Source: Cyanoderma ruficeps (lineage: Eukaryota > Chordata > Aves > Passeriformes > Timaliidae). Taken from it: a stretch of 64,000 bases of DNA. Position 1 is the stretch's first letter. Each line of letters starts with the position of its first letter. The stretch spans positions 47,919,148 through 47,983,147 of the forward strand of contig VZDJ01007754.1 in NCBI GenBank assembly GCA_008694505.1. Reading direction: 5' to 3'. Under the pieces are notes generated by a model. That model was not told the DNA's origin, made no database searches, and worked only from the letters and a program-made list of their open reading frames with translations. The position numbers and the translations under genes were made by a program. Positions 13,181 to 27,020 of this stretch are shown in pieces.

Positions 13181-14684
13181 AGATTTAAATAAGAGCTAAA
13201 TGAAGTGCCTGACTTTTAAGGAAAATGGGAATGCACCTAAACGGTGAGGAAGAGCATTACAGGAGAGCACAGTAATCCCTGGGTGCCCTCAGGAGTTTTT
13301 GCTGATTCCCTGTAGCATCCATGGCTGTTCCCAGTCCTATTTCAGGGAAGTCCCCAGTGAGGAGACAGCTGTGAATGAGGACTTGTGAGTTTTATTTGCA
13401 TATATAATTAAAATAAGTCATTGCACAGGGGTGTTAACTCTCTCCCTTTGGGCTCTTAAACCTCTCAGTGTGGAAGATGTCCCAAAAATGCTTGAAGAGT
13501 TATTCAAAAACTGAGAAAGGAGAGAACAAGCTGGCCAGAAGGAAAAGGCTGGCACAAGCACTATTTAGCTTGGATAGAATGTTTTTTTTTCCTTGGCTGT
13601 GATCTGCTTTTACCCCCTGCTATCTGCTCATTTCACCTGTCAAGGCTCAGGAGCAGAATAAATCAGCCTCTCTTCTGAAGGAGGGGGCTCAAATGTACAG
13701 ACCAGTGCCTTGGCAGCTGCTGGGCTGTGCTGGGTGTCCCAGTGTCTGCTGAGCACGGGGGACAGGCAGAGTAATTACCTGACAATTAAAGAGGTTGAAA
13801 TTCCTCTCATTTGCTGTGGGGTAGGCTTGTAGACCTGGGCAGTTACCATGGCCTGGCTGACACCCAGCTTCAGATGTTACAAATGTGCTTTTTAATACAA
13901 ATATACACATTTAGTTTGCTACTTTTCCCAGGAAGTTCCTTAAATCTTGTCCATATTCAAGATTATTTTTTCCTTTGCCGATTATTCCGGCATATTCCAA
14001 TGGCACCATGGCTTAGCTGTATAACTACAAAGTTCTCACATGGACACTGCTTCTGGAGCAAGAGATGACTTTTTGCAGCTTAGTTACAATTACTTCCAAA
14101 AGCAGGAGACAAGAGAACAAACAGATGAAGCCCAAAACATAAACCTGAAGCAAATTTTGCTTCAGCTCTTGAGTTTGAGTGAGCTGAACCTGTGAAATGT
14201 AGGAGCTGGGAAGCATCCGGGATTTAACTTGGGGCCATGCAGGAATATTTTAGCTCAGAGTGCACAGGAGTTTGAGTACTTTTAAGGGATCTGTCACATG
14301 CTCCCAGCTTGCTTATAGCAAGGCAGCTCAGCTCAGCAGTGCATTAGCCTGTTTTTCATGCAGAGTGATGTAAAATAACCCAGGGGAGCGTTTCAAAGGT
14401 GCTGAAATGTGAGTGACCTTGAGGAGCTGCACTCTCACACGAGCCTAAATTGCTTACATACCCAGAAAAGGGGAAGTCAGAGGATATCAAGTGTTATCAA
14501 CCATCCAATGGTTTGAGTTGGGGTATCTGTACCCAAATTTTTTTGTCTCTTCCCATAAAACAAGTGGATTTTTTTTTCCCCATGTACCATTGGATACCTG
14601 AGCAGATGCATTTGTCATTATGGAAATAATGATCTGAAGGAGAAAATTGCCCGTTTGCTTTAAATCAAATTTTACTCATTCAAC

Positions 14685-14739
14685 TCCTTCCCTTCCCTTC
14701 CCTTCCCTTCCCTTCCCTTCCCTTCCCTTCCCTTCCCTT
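14685..14739. repeat. (CCTTC)n pentamer microsatellite
   Basis: Eleven copies of CCTTC form a 55-bp homopyrimidine tract on the + strand, ending at TTGAAGGAACC. Confidence 0.95.
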
Positions 14740-15417
14740 GAAGGAACCAATGGAATGCAGCAGAATCCTCCCCAAAAAACTATTTTGATGATTTTGTTTT
14801 GGAGGAAAAGCCCAGACAGAGCTTTGTGCATCTTTGAACCCCATTCAGAATTTAGGCTTTAGGAGGAGCAGCTCAGCTCACGGTTTTCTGGCTCCCTCCT
14901 TTCCTTTTTTTAATCTTTCTGCAGGATCCAGCATGATCCAGCTTTCATCAGTTGTAGCTTTTCTGCACACAGACAATTTTCAGACATCTTCCCTGGGATC
15001 CAGTCTCATCATCATTTCTCTACACACATCATAGGCAGTTTTCCTGAGGACTGTATCTGCGGCAGGTTGGAAATTTCATTCACCCCCAGCTATTTTTGTG
15101 TGGCTGCTCCTGCATGCAAACATCTCCGTGAAAATATTTTGCATGCCCGAAGAGAACCTTCTGAAAATCCGAATAACACAAAAAATATCTGCGTGCAATT
15201 TGTGTAGCCTCAAGGGAGAGGAGTGGATTATCAGGCTTGAAAGCAAATTTTGGCAGCCTGAATTTATCTTTTTTCCTTGGGAAGTTCTATGCAGTGAGAA
15301 GCAGAATTGAGTTTGTGGTGACATCACACCTAAACCATGGCAGGACTTATATCAAGACATCAAACCATCAAATATGTTGGCAAAAAATATGATGGCAAAA
15401 ATCTGTGAGGAAGGCAG

Positions 15418-15702
15418 AGAGGGACAATTCTTCAGGAATTGGAGTGACAGGACAAGGGGGAATGGCTTCAAACTGGAATAGGGGAAAAACAGGTTAGACT
15501 TAAGAAATTTTTTACTGTGAGGTTGGTGAGGCCCTGGCACAGGGTGCCCAGAGAAGCTGCCCCATCCCTGGAAGTGTCCAAGGCCATGTTGGATGGGACT
15601 TGGAGCAGCCTGGGACAGTGGAAGGTGTCCCTGCCCACTGCAGGAGGTGGCACTGGGTGATCTTTAAGGTCCTTCCAACAAAACCACTCTGATTCTGTGA
15701 TT
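15418..15702 (+). mobile_element. CR1 LINE 3'-end fragment
   Basis: This is plus-strand CR1 text: GGACAAGGGGGAATGGCTTC, then the GGTGTCCCTGCCCACTGCAG segment, ending with GATCTTTAAGGTCCTTCCAA and the tail GATTCTGTGATTC. It is more diverged than the copies at 17.5 kb and 57.7 kb. Confidence 0.9.
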
Positions 15703-16059
15703 CTTACATCAAAATGCTTCACGTGTCTGAAGTGCCTTTGTGACAGCCTCCTTTCCATGCAGACATGGCTGTGAGGAGAGTGTTTTCTGTCTTGGGGCTG
15801 CAGGAGCAGGAGGGGACAGCCTGAGCTGCAGTGGGTTTGCTCTCCACGTCTCCAGCTTCATTATTTCACTGTGCACACTGATGAACTGTAATTGTTTCCT
15901 GGCTCCCGTTGGTAGGAGATCGGGTGACAAAGGGGTTTGGAGCACTGCTAGGTTCCTGTTTCTCTCGCTGATTTCTATTAGAACAATCATTATGATAATG
16001 ATTCTAATCCAAGCTTCTGTAATATAACTGAGAAATAAATGCTTCTTGGTTAATATGCC

Positions 16060-16610
16060 TCAATTAACGGGTCACCCAGCGTAGCTGCAGCAGGTTGCAA
16101 GTAAGTAGCTTTCAGGATTTGAGCCCAAATGATTATAGGTTTTCTTTCCCTTTTTAGATGAAATGGATTCATGAGCCTTACTCAAATGAATCGCTCTTGT
16201 AGTCATTAATTATAGTATACACATGTTAATGACATCATTATCAGGAGATAACATAATGTCCCAAGGACCACGTGCTACAGTTGTTTCCTGTGCAAACAAT
16301 TGTGCTTGATAACACAGCCTGTCACAAAATGTCAAAAGAAACCACATGGTGTCTCGAAATGATTGTGAAATTATCATGTGTCACAGCTCTGTGTATCATA
16401 AAAAATACCATCACGACAGAATTTTTCATTAGCTCTTGAGGGATACTGAAGAGAACAAATAATTAAGATCTTGAACATCTCAAGTGCAGCACATAATGCA
16501 GCACTGAACTGTTTAAAGCATATCCTGTGACTGAATTAAAGTGCATTAGTCATGAATTCAGGATATGCACACTAATAGGCAATATTAGAGCACCTTGGGA
16601 GATTTTTATT
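16060..16610. promoter_or_regulatory. Possible conserved noncoding element (enhancer-like)
   Basis: This AT-rich, repeat-free stretch is dense in developmental factor-type words: ATTAATTA, CACGTG at 16269, ACAATTG, CACATG, TCATTAG and TAATTAAG. Such texture is common in deeply conserved enhancers of neural genes. Conservation is not tested, so this is a suggestion only. Confidence 0.25.
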
Positions 16611-17502
16611 TTCTCTTATTTATTAAAAATAGACAGAAAGGAAATAGTCCTTTTTAATATCCTACAGTTTAGTTCTCCTTTAGCACCTCCCTTTTAGCTT
16701 GTATGAGGATTGGGCGTTAAGACTGTAAGAAACTTGCCAGTGTAACTCTTACTTTAGCAAATTAAATCCTGCTCAAGTGAAAGTCAGTGTCAAAGTTCCT
16801 CAAGACCTCTATGAGAACACAATTTCAAGCATGGGGCCTCATTTGGGCAAACTCATTTTCATCCTTTCCATGATGCAGCAAAAATTTCAAGCCCCTGGCT
16901 AGCCTGTGGGCTTTGCTGCTGACAGAATAGCAAACTATTCACAAAGAAGGACTGAACTCCCCCTTTTTGCCATCCGTGGATTTTGGCAGCGTTACCATCT
17001 TCTGCACTTTTCCTCCTGAACTCTGTGAATTTTCCTCCTGAACTCAAGTGGCAACTTATTAGGCTCTAAAGCTTTGGTTTTCCTGGTGGTTTTTTTTTTT
17101 ACCACCGAACTGAAAAACATGATTATTCTCCTGCTGGAATGAAGCTGTGCAAAATCGTTGCCCAGAGCCACAGGGTTCTGCAGGCACAGAAAGGTGGAAC
17201 AGTTCTCCCCAGGACAGCAAAGGCTGCTGGTTACAGAGAGGCCACAAGTTTTCCTCCCCCAGGGCTGCCTCCTCTGTCGGGTTATGTGGGACCTGCTGGC
17301 AAAGAGCTCCCTCAGAGACCCATCAATAGCCTCATCTCCAGAGCTGTGCTGTTTCTAATCCACAAGACTCTTTTTCAGATGCTCTGATGATAACAGTAAT
17401 ACTACTTTAGTCATGCAGCAATTAGCAATTTAGTAATTAGCCGTCAGCAGCAAAGCAGACAAAGGGAGGTACCCAAACTTTTCTCCTCCATTAAGATTCT
17501 GT

Positions 17503-18038
17503 CCCCGTGCCCTGCTCAGGTGAGGCCCCACCTGCAGAGCTGCCCCAGCCCTGGGGCCCAGCACAGGGAGGACGTGGAGCTGCTGGAGAGAGCCCAGAGG
17601 AGGCTCCAGGATGAGCAGAGGGATGGAGCAGCTCTGCTGGGAGGAAAGGCTGGCACAGCTGGGATTGTTCAGCCTGGACAGGAGAAGCTTTGGGCTGAGC
17701 TCAGGGTGGCCTTGCAGGGCCTGAAGGAGCCCCAGGAAACCTGGAGAGAGACAATTCCCAAGGGCTGCAGGGACAGGACACAGGGAATGGCTTCCCACTG
17801 CCAGAGGGCAGAGTTACATTAGATATTACATAGAAATTCTTTGCTGTGATGGTGGTGAAACACTGGAATAGGTTGCCCAGAGATTTTGTGGCTGCCCCTG
17901 GATCCCTGGAAACGTTCAAGGCCAGGTCTGGACAGGACTTGGAGCGGCCTGGGACAGTGGAAGGTGTCCCTGTCTATGACAGGGGGTGGGAATTAGATGA
18001 AGTCCCTTCCAACCCAAACCATTCTACAATTCAATGAT
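17503..18038 (+). mobile_element. CR1 LINE 3' end, about 0.54 kb, young-looking
   Basis: A long plus-strand CR1 3' region starts in GTGCCCTGCTCAGGTGAGGC and ends at CCATTCTACAATTCAATGAT. Its segment 17607-17816 is almost base-for-base identical to 57664-57873, with only one difference found by eye. That implies a recently active subfamily. Open frames inside it are repeat-derived. Confidence 0.93.
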
Positions 18039-18849
18039 AATTTCAAAAGCTGTGTGCTCCTGATGCCAATGTTCCTTTACATGGGAGGCACATATGAGGC
18101 AATCAGCCTCCCTGCAGCAAGCCCAAGAGAGCTGGCATGCAAATATTTTAGAAGATTTAAAGGTGAAAGTCTCTGAAGTAATATGTTAGTTAGTAACATG
18201 TTAGTTTACATGTTTGGACTTTGTGGTTCTAAGTGATCCCACAGGAGAAGGAGAAAACCATCTCAGAGGCTGCTTTGGAATTGCATCTTTCCTTACCAGT
18301 AATAATGACATGGGAATTGTTGACAGATGACCTGGTTTTATACTTCCTGAGAGGATTCAGTAAGATTAAGATAAGGATTCAGATTCCTCTCTTTTTTTCA
18401 CCTGGAGTTCCAAACCTTCCTACACAACTCATTATTCAGGTTTACAGTGTTGCAGTTACCAGCTCGCTCAGCCCCGGTACACACAATAAATTACCAGCGA
18501 CCCTTTTTTCACCTCTTTGCCTCAAATTTCCATTCCTGCAAAGAACGCCATCTAATTAAACACCACAACAGGGGCCTTCTAAGGCAGGAGGGGGGGGATG
18601 CTTTGTGACATTACCAGAATTTATTCTGGCAAAATCTGAGGCAAGGAAAAGCCTGGAGACAGAGGTGGAAGAGACCAGTGAAATTTATGAGAGACTGGCA
18701 GAGCTGGCAATAGAAATTGGAAGAGTTACTGGAGCTGCCAGCAACTTTGCAATCTTCAGGATGGAAAATCAAAGGGTTATTATTTGTTAGCAGCAGTATT
18801 AAAAATGTATTTAACTGACAGAGGGCTGAGTAGGCTTTTCCTTTCTTCN

Positions 18850-18883
<34 letters not shown>

Positions 18884-18892
18884 TTTTTAACA
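18850..18892. repeat. (AT)n microsatellite beside an undetermined base
   Basis: An ATATAC/AT run follows a single N at 18849. The N marks an unresolved base at the repeat edge. Confidence 0.9.
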
Positions 18893-19656
18893 GTTCACCA
18901 GAGTTCAGCTTCTTAATGAGCTCTTTTTTTAAGACCAATTCTGGGCACACTGTTGATGCTGCTCATACAGAGCAACTGAGTCAAGTATACAGCATAAATA
19001 TGGGAGCATTTCAGGAACCACAGATTTCAGGATGCTTCCAGCTTATCCTTGAAAAACCTTTGTGAAGTATGAGCTTAAATATATGAAATTACCTCAAAAG
19101 ACAGCCAACATACCCCATATATTATCTGAGGAATAATTTACTGTGTAGACTATCAGGGCATTTTTTAAGGAAGATTTCAATTGCAGTCAGGGATGTTCAG
19201 CAATTCTGCAAAGCTGCTTGAACGCTTAAAAATAAGTGAAGGAACCCAACGTCTTTCAAAGGTGGCAGGTAGCAATCTAGAAATCCTTAAGTTTGCCACA
19301 GAAAAAGTGCAAAATCCAATGTGCACTCAGCAAGGACTAGACAAAGCACTTATTTTCATTTTGTTTACTATTTTCTAATCTAGTGCATGATTAAAAATAA
19401 GGCAAAAATAGAAGTAGCATCATTAACCAACCTCATAACCCTGAGCACCCCGTAGTCCCTCTGCTAAAGAACTTATCTTGTGGGGAAACAATGTTTGTGT
19501 AATTAAACAATGTATCATCAAACATGATCACAACACTCTCACTGGAGACTGCTTGGATGTCTCAGTTATTGAAATTTTGGATGCCTGAATTTGCCATTTA
19601 AGTTTTCTTTTTTTTTAAATCCATGTAAAACTAATCCAGAGGAGATATCTTATTGT

Positions 19657-19699
19657 TATATATATATATATATATATAAATTTAATGAAACATAGCAGN
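19657..19699. repeat. (TA)n microsatellite with an undetermined base
   Basis: A TA run spans 19657-19678, and a single N sits at 19699 just before a second short TA run. Confidence 0.85.
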
Positions 19700-19754
19700 T
19701 ATATATGTTTAAAGTTTTACATACTTTATAAGGCAACCAGTAGATTTTGAGATT

Positions 19755-19792
19755 TGATTGGAGGTCTTTTCCAACCTCAATGATTGTGATGC
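19755..19792 (+). mobile_element. CR1 3'-tail remnant
   Basis: The text GGAGGTCTTTTCCAACCTCA followed by ATGATTGTGATG matches the last bases of a CR1 in plus orientation. Only the extreme 3' end is left. Confidence 0.65.
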
Positions 19793-22700
19793 AGAAGAGT
19801 CTCAGTACTTACTCCTGAAAATAGACTTCTGTAATTCAAATTGCAGAATTCTATACTTGAGGAAGATGGAGCAAACCCTTTTAGACAATTGTTACACCTG
19901 GAAACTTGGACAAAGCATTCTGGTTTGAGAGGGCAAAACCTCACGTCCACAAGATGGCCTGAAGTTGCTCAATGTTATCAATGACCCATTTATTGGAGGG
20001 AAAAGAAGGAAAAGAAAATAAATTGGGCTGGAGAAATAATCTGCTTTTGTCACACTTTTCTTTGCACAAGTGGTTGTAAGGCTGGAAATCCACTGGGTTT
20101 GCCCCAGTTTGGAGTTGCTGTTGCAGCTGCTTTGACAGTGGCAGCATCTTCCTTTTTAGAACATTCATATCCAGTTATTAGTTTGGCATCCTGCTGATGC
20201 TGTTATTACTTCAATTTATCTTACTGGTAAGGAAAGTTTAGAAGTCACATCATTTTCCAGCGTTTTCCACTGTGAATTCCCAGTGAAGCACTGTGGGACA
20301 AAGGTGTAGCACTTCAACAACAAGGGATTTTTCATGCTAAATTCCAAAGAACAGACAGATTTTCCATCAGTTAGGAGAGAGCAGAAATACAAGAGCTTCT
20401 CAAAATTGAATCTCAGGATCATTTTTTTTTCTAGGGTCTTAGGTAATATGATAAATTTTTAATTCCAGCTCCAGAAAAGGGGCTGGTTAGAGCAGTTATT
20501 TACAAAGGAGAAGCAGTGTGGATCTACAACACGAGACCATCCTGCCCATCACTCCTGCAGTCTCTTTTTAGCAAAAACCAGAAGAATTCATCCATGGAGA
20601 AATTCATTAAATAAGAAGCTGAGTAGAAGACAAACTGGAAATTAGTGACAACTTTGCTTCAATTTCTACCTTTGATTCAATAACACCATAACCTTTTGGT
20701 TTATATTTCATTTGTCAAAATTATTCCTTCCATTCCTCACAGCATTAAAAAGCTGGGAATGTATTCCCAGGTGACCACCAGGAAATCCATGTCCCTTGGA
20801 GTGATTTTAGCTTGAACAAATTTGGGTGACTTTGACAGTATTATTTGCCTGGCGAAAAAAAAAAAAAAAAGACTCAGTTTTGAGAATTCTCATGAATTTG
20901 TGTAGCTTTTTATTTTTTTTCTTTTCTGCCAGAATTTGAATTTTGAAGATGTTGTGAGCATGTTGGCCTGATTTTTGCATGCTGAGCTAATAAAGCCTTC
21001 TCAGAAATGCCTTTTGTCAGAGACCACATTCTCATAAAAAGTTTGGAGTCAAAGAAATTATCTGTTCTCTAAAAAAAATAAAAATAATAACTTACAGTCC
21101 AAAGCCCCAACAGAAGTGGTACTAAAAACCTTTCTACCAACTTACAAGAAACTCTAAAATGTATCATAGAAAAAGCAATAAAACTTGAACATAAAATAAC
21201 CCTGGGGATGTGACTAACAAGGCTGTTGTACAGTGTATAAACTCACACTATAACTTTGTGATTATTCTTTTTATAATGAAATATAATTTAAAACCTTCTA
21301 AAAGCAAACCCCAGAATGACCAAATCAGCCCTTAAACCTCCTGGATTTCCTAAGGCTAAATGAAGATAATTTAATAATTTAGGTACAAAGCTTAGATCTA
21401 AGCACAGCTTCTGTGCCTGTGTGTTTCAAGGATCTGATTAATAAAGAAACATTGAACAATCTGATTTAAAAATAAAAATAAAAAAAAAAAACAAAGAAGC
21501 ATTTTCATATTGCCCTTGTAACCAGCTGCTTCATTTATCACACTCAGCATTTGTCATCTCCAATATGTCAAACCTTGCTGGGAAACACGACTTTCTTCTT
21601 CCTTTTCTGCTGGTTTACATTATCAGCAGTGCCATTTTGGCCTCTGCTTTTGGGCACGTGGAGGAGGTAATGGGAGTTTCTATTCCCTTGAAACACAATT
21701 TAAAGGGGGGAAAAAAAAAAAAAATTATAAACCAAGTCCTTTGAACTCCTTGTAACATGGGAAGGGACCGTGGAGGAAAGTGACCCCCAGCCCTGTGCCA
21801 CACTCTGTCCAGGAGATGGATGGCTATAATTTACTCCTGCCTCAAACACGAGTATTTATGGTGCCTCCCCTTGGCTGAGGGGTAAAAATGGTCTCCAGAG
21901 AAACAGAAACATTTCTTTTTAAGAGCACATTGAAAAGAGGGATGCGTGGGGCAGCTGAAAGTCAAAGGAAGGAGACGATGTGGGTTGCTTTGTCCTTTTT
22001 TCTTTTTTTTATCTCCAGGTAATAAAATAATTCTCCTTGTTTGCCTTTGTGGAAATATTTACTGTTTTTTCCTATTTTTTTAACTCACTCACACACACGT
22101 GCCTGTGCACGTGCAAGTGAAAAAAAACACCTTGACCTAAGTTATAGAGGTGATAAATCTCCTGTACAGCAAAGTACTGTCAACATCAGCACTGTAAAAT
22201 TTAGCTTTAAAACTTCTTTTCAGCTGTTCTCTGGCTCACAGCTGGGCGAGCACATTGGCAGCTCTGAATGAGCCAAAATAACTATAATCCAGGTTCAAAT
22301 TAGGGTCCTCTTCCTCTGGCCTCAGACGTTTGGGCACTGGAGCCAAATTATCAGCCCCTGCTTTTGTCTGGAAGTATTCACTGAAACAGTCCCAAAACGC
22401 TCAGCACATAAGGCCTAGAATTCAGATTTGGTAAAACACTGCAAAGACACGAGAACAAGGAATGTAAAAATCCCAACAAATTCCCAAGGAAGGTTCCTAA
22501 TTTTAGATTTCATAAAAGTGAGAGTTTCCCCTTTTGATTTTTTTAGCTGCTTCTAATTTGTGTGATTGTATCTCAAAAAGTATTACATTTAATATCTTCA
22601 ATTTATAAATATTGTGCTTATTTAAGCCCTCTTTGTTTCTCTTTGCTAGTAATTCTCTCTTTCCATGAGACAGGTATTCAAAAATTGTTAAACACACCAG

Positions 22701-25700
22701 GTACCCATCAGCTTTTCCTAGGCTGTGCAGCCTAGTGGGTTCCCCCCTCTCTTCTGGAAATTTTCTGCTTTTATTGAGGTTTTCTTTCCCTCTAGAAACT
22801 CATGGAGTGCTGAGCAATAAAAGTAGAAACCAGAACATATAGGGGAGAAGATAAAATAGATCAAGAATTAAGGTTTTGGTTTTGCAGAAACAAGCAGACC
22901 AAAATGGTCAGACCATTCCCAAAGTATTCTCAGATGGTCTCTCTAAAAAGGGGCAGAATTTTTACTGGATAAACCACATAAAATTAAAATAAATATTTTC
23001 AGAGGTTTTTATTAGGATCTTATTCTCCCTCATTGAATCTCCTTTCCTGTCTTTCCTGGGATTGTAGCATTTATTAACATTCTGAATCTCCTTAGTTAAG
23101 AGAATGTGGAGTTTGAGATCAGATCTTGAGCACTTGATTTCCCTGACTTTAGGCTGGACTTCTGAAGGTTGGTTGCAAAAGTCTGATCAGCTCACCCTGA
23201 GGTCCTTTTATCATCAATAATAAGGTGTTTGTTTTCTTTAAGACAAGACCAATGACCCTCTGGAAGGCTTTTTTTGGTCCCCTCAATGTCCACTAGAGAA
23301 AAAGTCCTTAATTTTCAGCCACCTGAAGACCAGTTGTGGTGAGCCACCAATGGGTTTTATGACCATACTTGACCCCTGTGCCCAAGTAAAGGCTTTGGAA
23401 TATTTATCCAATGGAACACCAATTCACTATCATTGTTTATATGCAGCAAATATATATATTTCTATTGGTTATGCTAATAAACTCATATAGAGAGTGGCTG
23501 CTAAAGAGAGAGTTGTGTCTTGCTGATTTAAATACCTTTGAGTCTGTTCCAGATGATATTGGTCTACCTGCAACTATGTCGAAAATAAAATTCTAATTCT
23601 CTCCGAACAGCTAGAAGAGACTGGTTCTACCAGAGCCCTCTTTCTTATACATCAGCAGATAGTATTTCATGGCTTTTTAGCTCAGAACTGAGCTGTTATA
23701 GACCCAGGTCACCGTGCTTAAAAGTATATTTACTTGCATGAGTGAGCAGTGAATGAAAACCATTAATGTCCCGGCATGCCCCGCTCCCCAATACTCATTT
23801 TTGTTGGAGCCAGAGTTTCTTCTTCGTGTGTTTCTGCTTCATTTAAACCTGTCAATACCCCAATTAGTGTTTGCTTCTCTTCCCCAGGGAGGGACATTTA
23901 CACATGTCACTTCACAGCCTCCAAAATCTAAAAGACTTAAGGGAGCTGCTGGGTCATAAAATACAGCCTGATTAAAGCTTTTGCTTTCCAGTGACTTGCT
24001 GCATTTTTTTTTTTTCATTTAAACTTGTAAACTGTTTAGGTGATTTTAATGAAAGGACACAAATAGGGAGTTGAAAGCATAAAAACATGTTTAAAAAAAA
24101 AAAAGAAGCGCTATCCCATGGGATTTCAGAATCTCTCTCAGTTTTTAACTGATTTGCATTTAGTAAGTCACCAGAAATTAGAGGGCTGTGCTTTACAATT
24201 ATGATAGCAGTAACCCTCTCATTTCACATTAAAACTTGATGCCATCTTGATGGCAGAATGAATTCAATTTAAGATCAAAGCACTGGAGAAAGTTATCTAA
24301 AATTATGTGTAGCTAGTTTTAACTATTTAACATTCCTGCTCTTTCCAGCCTGGCTTTTATAACAGGCGGATGAAAGATCGTAATTGATTTGGAATAGAAA
24401 GTGGCCCAAGGAATTTGTAATTAATGGAGACATGTTTCTAGTGCTAATTTGTAGGCATCCACACTTCCCAACAATGTCAGTGATAGTAAAACTATTACCA
24501 TCCATAAATTTCTTCTGTGGGAAGATGGTCTTTGTCTAAGTCTTCATAAATCACAATTACCTACGTGGTAATATAGCACTTTTTTGATCACTAATTTTTG
24601 TTTTGACAATTAGCCAAGCTTTGATGAGACTGATTTCCCAGTGCCTCATGTGAGTTCCCACAGTTTATAACTAATTTCCACAGGCTTTTACTCCAGCTGA
24701 CTGCAGGGGACAAAGCTGGCAGCTTTTCATCCCCCATTCCCTTCCCCTTGGTTACTGGGAAGTGCAGTTGGACAAAATGGGAATTGAAGCAAGAGAAAGT
24801 CACATTCATTTCAGAACCATGTCAAAGTCAAAGGAAAGACCAAGAAATAGCAGCAGCTGCTGGTCTCCTGTGTATCATCTGAAGCCATCGGTTTGCACTG
24901 TACAAACACAGAACTAATGCAGGAAAAGACCTCAGGAAGAGGAAAGAATTGCCTTTGTGATTTGAGAGAAAAGCCCTTTTTTATTTTATTAATGTGTCTT
25001 TTGGTTAAAATTCATAGTTGTCATGCAAAATAAATCAACTTCTCTTCCTCTAATGTGACCTGAAACCACTTCTGAGTGAATAAGATATGAACCCTAAATG
25101 TTCACAGCCTTTGCCCTGACACATCCAATCAGATCAGGGGATGCTGGTGGAGCTGCCAAGGACTCAAGACATCATTGTCATTTTATTAAAGCACAGCATC
25201 AAACCAGGCCTGTTCAAGCTTGGAAACACATGCTGGAATAATATTTATAATCAAAGTAACTTCCTTTATACAAGGGGAATAGCTGGCTGAAATGGTATTT
25301 TTAAGATGTGCAGAATCCCTATTTGTTGCCACTCGGTATTTATTTATTTTTAGATTTTTTTTCCTCCAAAAGTTACCTTATATTGGTGTCCTAATAATGC
25401 AGTTGTTACAAATCACTGAGTCTCTCATTTTGAGATGGGATTTGTAATGCAAACTTATGAAGCTGGGACAGGACCTGCTATGTCTGTGTTTAATTTCTTT
25501 CTTTTTACACAGCAGAGCTGGTTTTTACACTTTTCTGTCAGAAAATTATTTTGCTAATAGAACTGCTAATAAATCTCTTGCCTTTTGTCCAGCAATTCAC
25601 TAATACAAAAACATACAAAAAGCTACTGGTCTTCCTTTTAGGGAAGATTAGAGGTAGAAGGTAATTTGTTTTGTTCAGTTTTATTTTAAAAATATTTTTA

Positions 25701-26560
25701 GGAATATGCTTATTAATAATTTTTTTGAATTTATTTCCTATACGCTACAGACTCCTGAAACTAAAGCTGAGTAAATAATTCATTCTGTCATATGAATTCA
25801 TCCAATCTTACTTCTCTCCTCGAATTCCTCAGGTTTACATGTTTGAAATTATTTTCTCTAATCTGAAGCATCGATGGCTATTAATTTCGAAAACACTGGC
25901 TTTTTAAATTTGAAATTCATGCCATACTGATTACTGGCACAATTCACCCAGAATGGTTTCTATCTAAGAGTTGCATCGGGCAGCAAACTCTTCACTGATT
26001 CCAAGCAATACAATAAAATATTCTATTCTAAAATCACCTTCATGAAATGATGAAATAGTTCAAATCGAATTTTTAAAATATTTCTTCTAAGAGAACATGT
26101 CTCTGAAGAAGTTCTCTAAACAAACAAACACGAGTAGGTCCTAAATGTGAAGTAAATTTTCAAAATCAGTGAATATTGGTAGAAAGAAACTGTCATTAAT
26201 TATATGCCCATTATGGATAAAATGGGATGCTTTTTTTTCATGCTCACATATTTCTTTGACCCTCTGAGACAAGAAATTTTTTTTCCTAATCTTGGATATC
26301 TTCTGAGGATGAGGATTAAGAGCACGATTTTCACCTGCTGAACAGGCTTGACTTTTACCAAGGAACTATGTGTTTAAATTGAAATGTTTGGGAAATCCTA
26401 TTGATTTAAAATTCTCTTTTCTTCACCATTTGAATTCCAGAGAGATGTTATTTAAGTAAACCCAAATGTTTTTTTTATCAGAAAGGGAAAACTGAAGTTA
26501 CAAACTTTAACAATGCTCTTGCTGACTCCTGGAAGTCAAGTGATTTGCGAATAAATTTAA

Positions 26561-26618
26561 ATATATATATGTATATATATNNNNNNNNNNNATATATATA
26601 TGTATATATATATATATA
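26561..26618. repeat. (AT)n microsatellite interrupted by an 11-base assembly gap
   Basis: AT runs with GTATAT interruptions lie on both sides of N bases at 26581-26591. The true length of the repeat is therefore unknown. Confidence 0.9.
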
Positions 26619-26964
26619 ATCAAATAAAAGTGTGATAGCTAGGCTCCCTTGAATATAAGTCATGTATTTGTATGGGCTTTCTCTGCCTGAGCAAAAGTGG
26701 ATGGAGGAAGAGGGAATTTTTGAGGTGGGAAAATCCCATTTGTCATGAAGAGAAGAGTGTTCTCACTTTGGCTGACCAAAATGAAAGAACAGCTGAATTT
26801 GGCTTAAATGTTAAACTCAAATTTCAATTAATTTTTTCAATATTTTTTCAACGTTTGCAATATGAATCTCTCATGGTTACATATATTTTCCCAAACTGGC
26901 CAGTTCAAGCACGACCCTGTGATGGAACCAAAATATGAGAACACTCTGCCAGGACAGAAATCTT

Positions 26965-27020
26965 CAGATCTGGAGAATCCCACAACCCCAGAATGGTTTT
27001 GGGTTAGAAAGGACTATAAT
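26965..27020 (-). mobile_element. CR1 3'-end remnant, minus orientation
   Basis: GAGAATCCCACAACCCCAGA followed by ATGGTTTTGGGTTAGAAAGG is a diverged form of the reversed CR1 terminus. It is very short. Confidence 0.6.
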
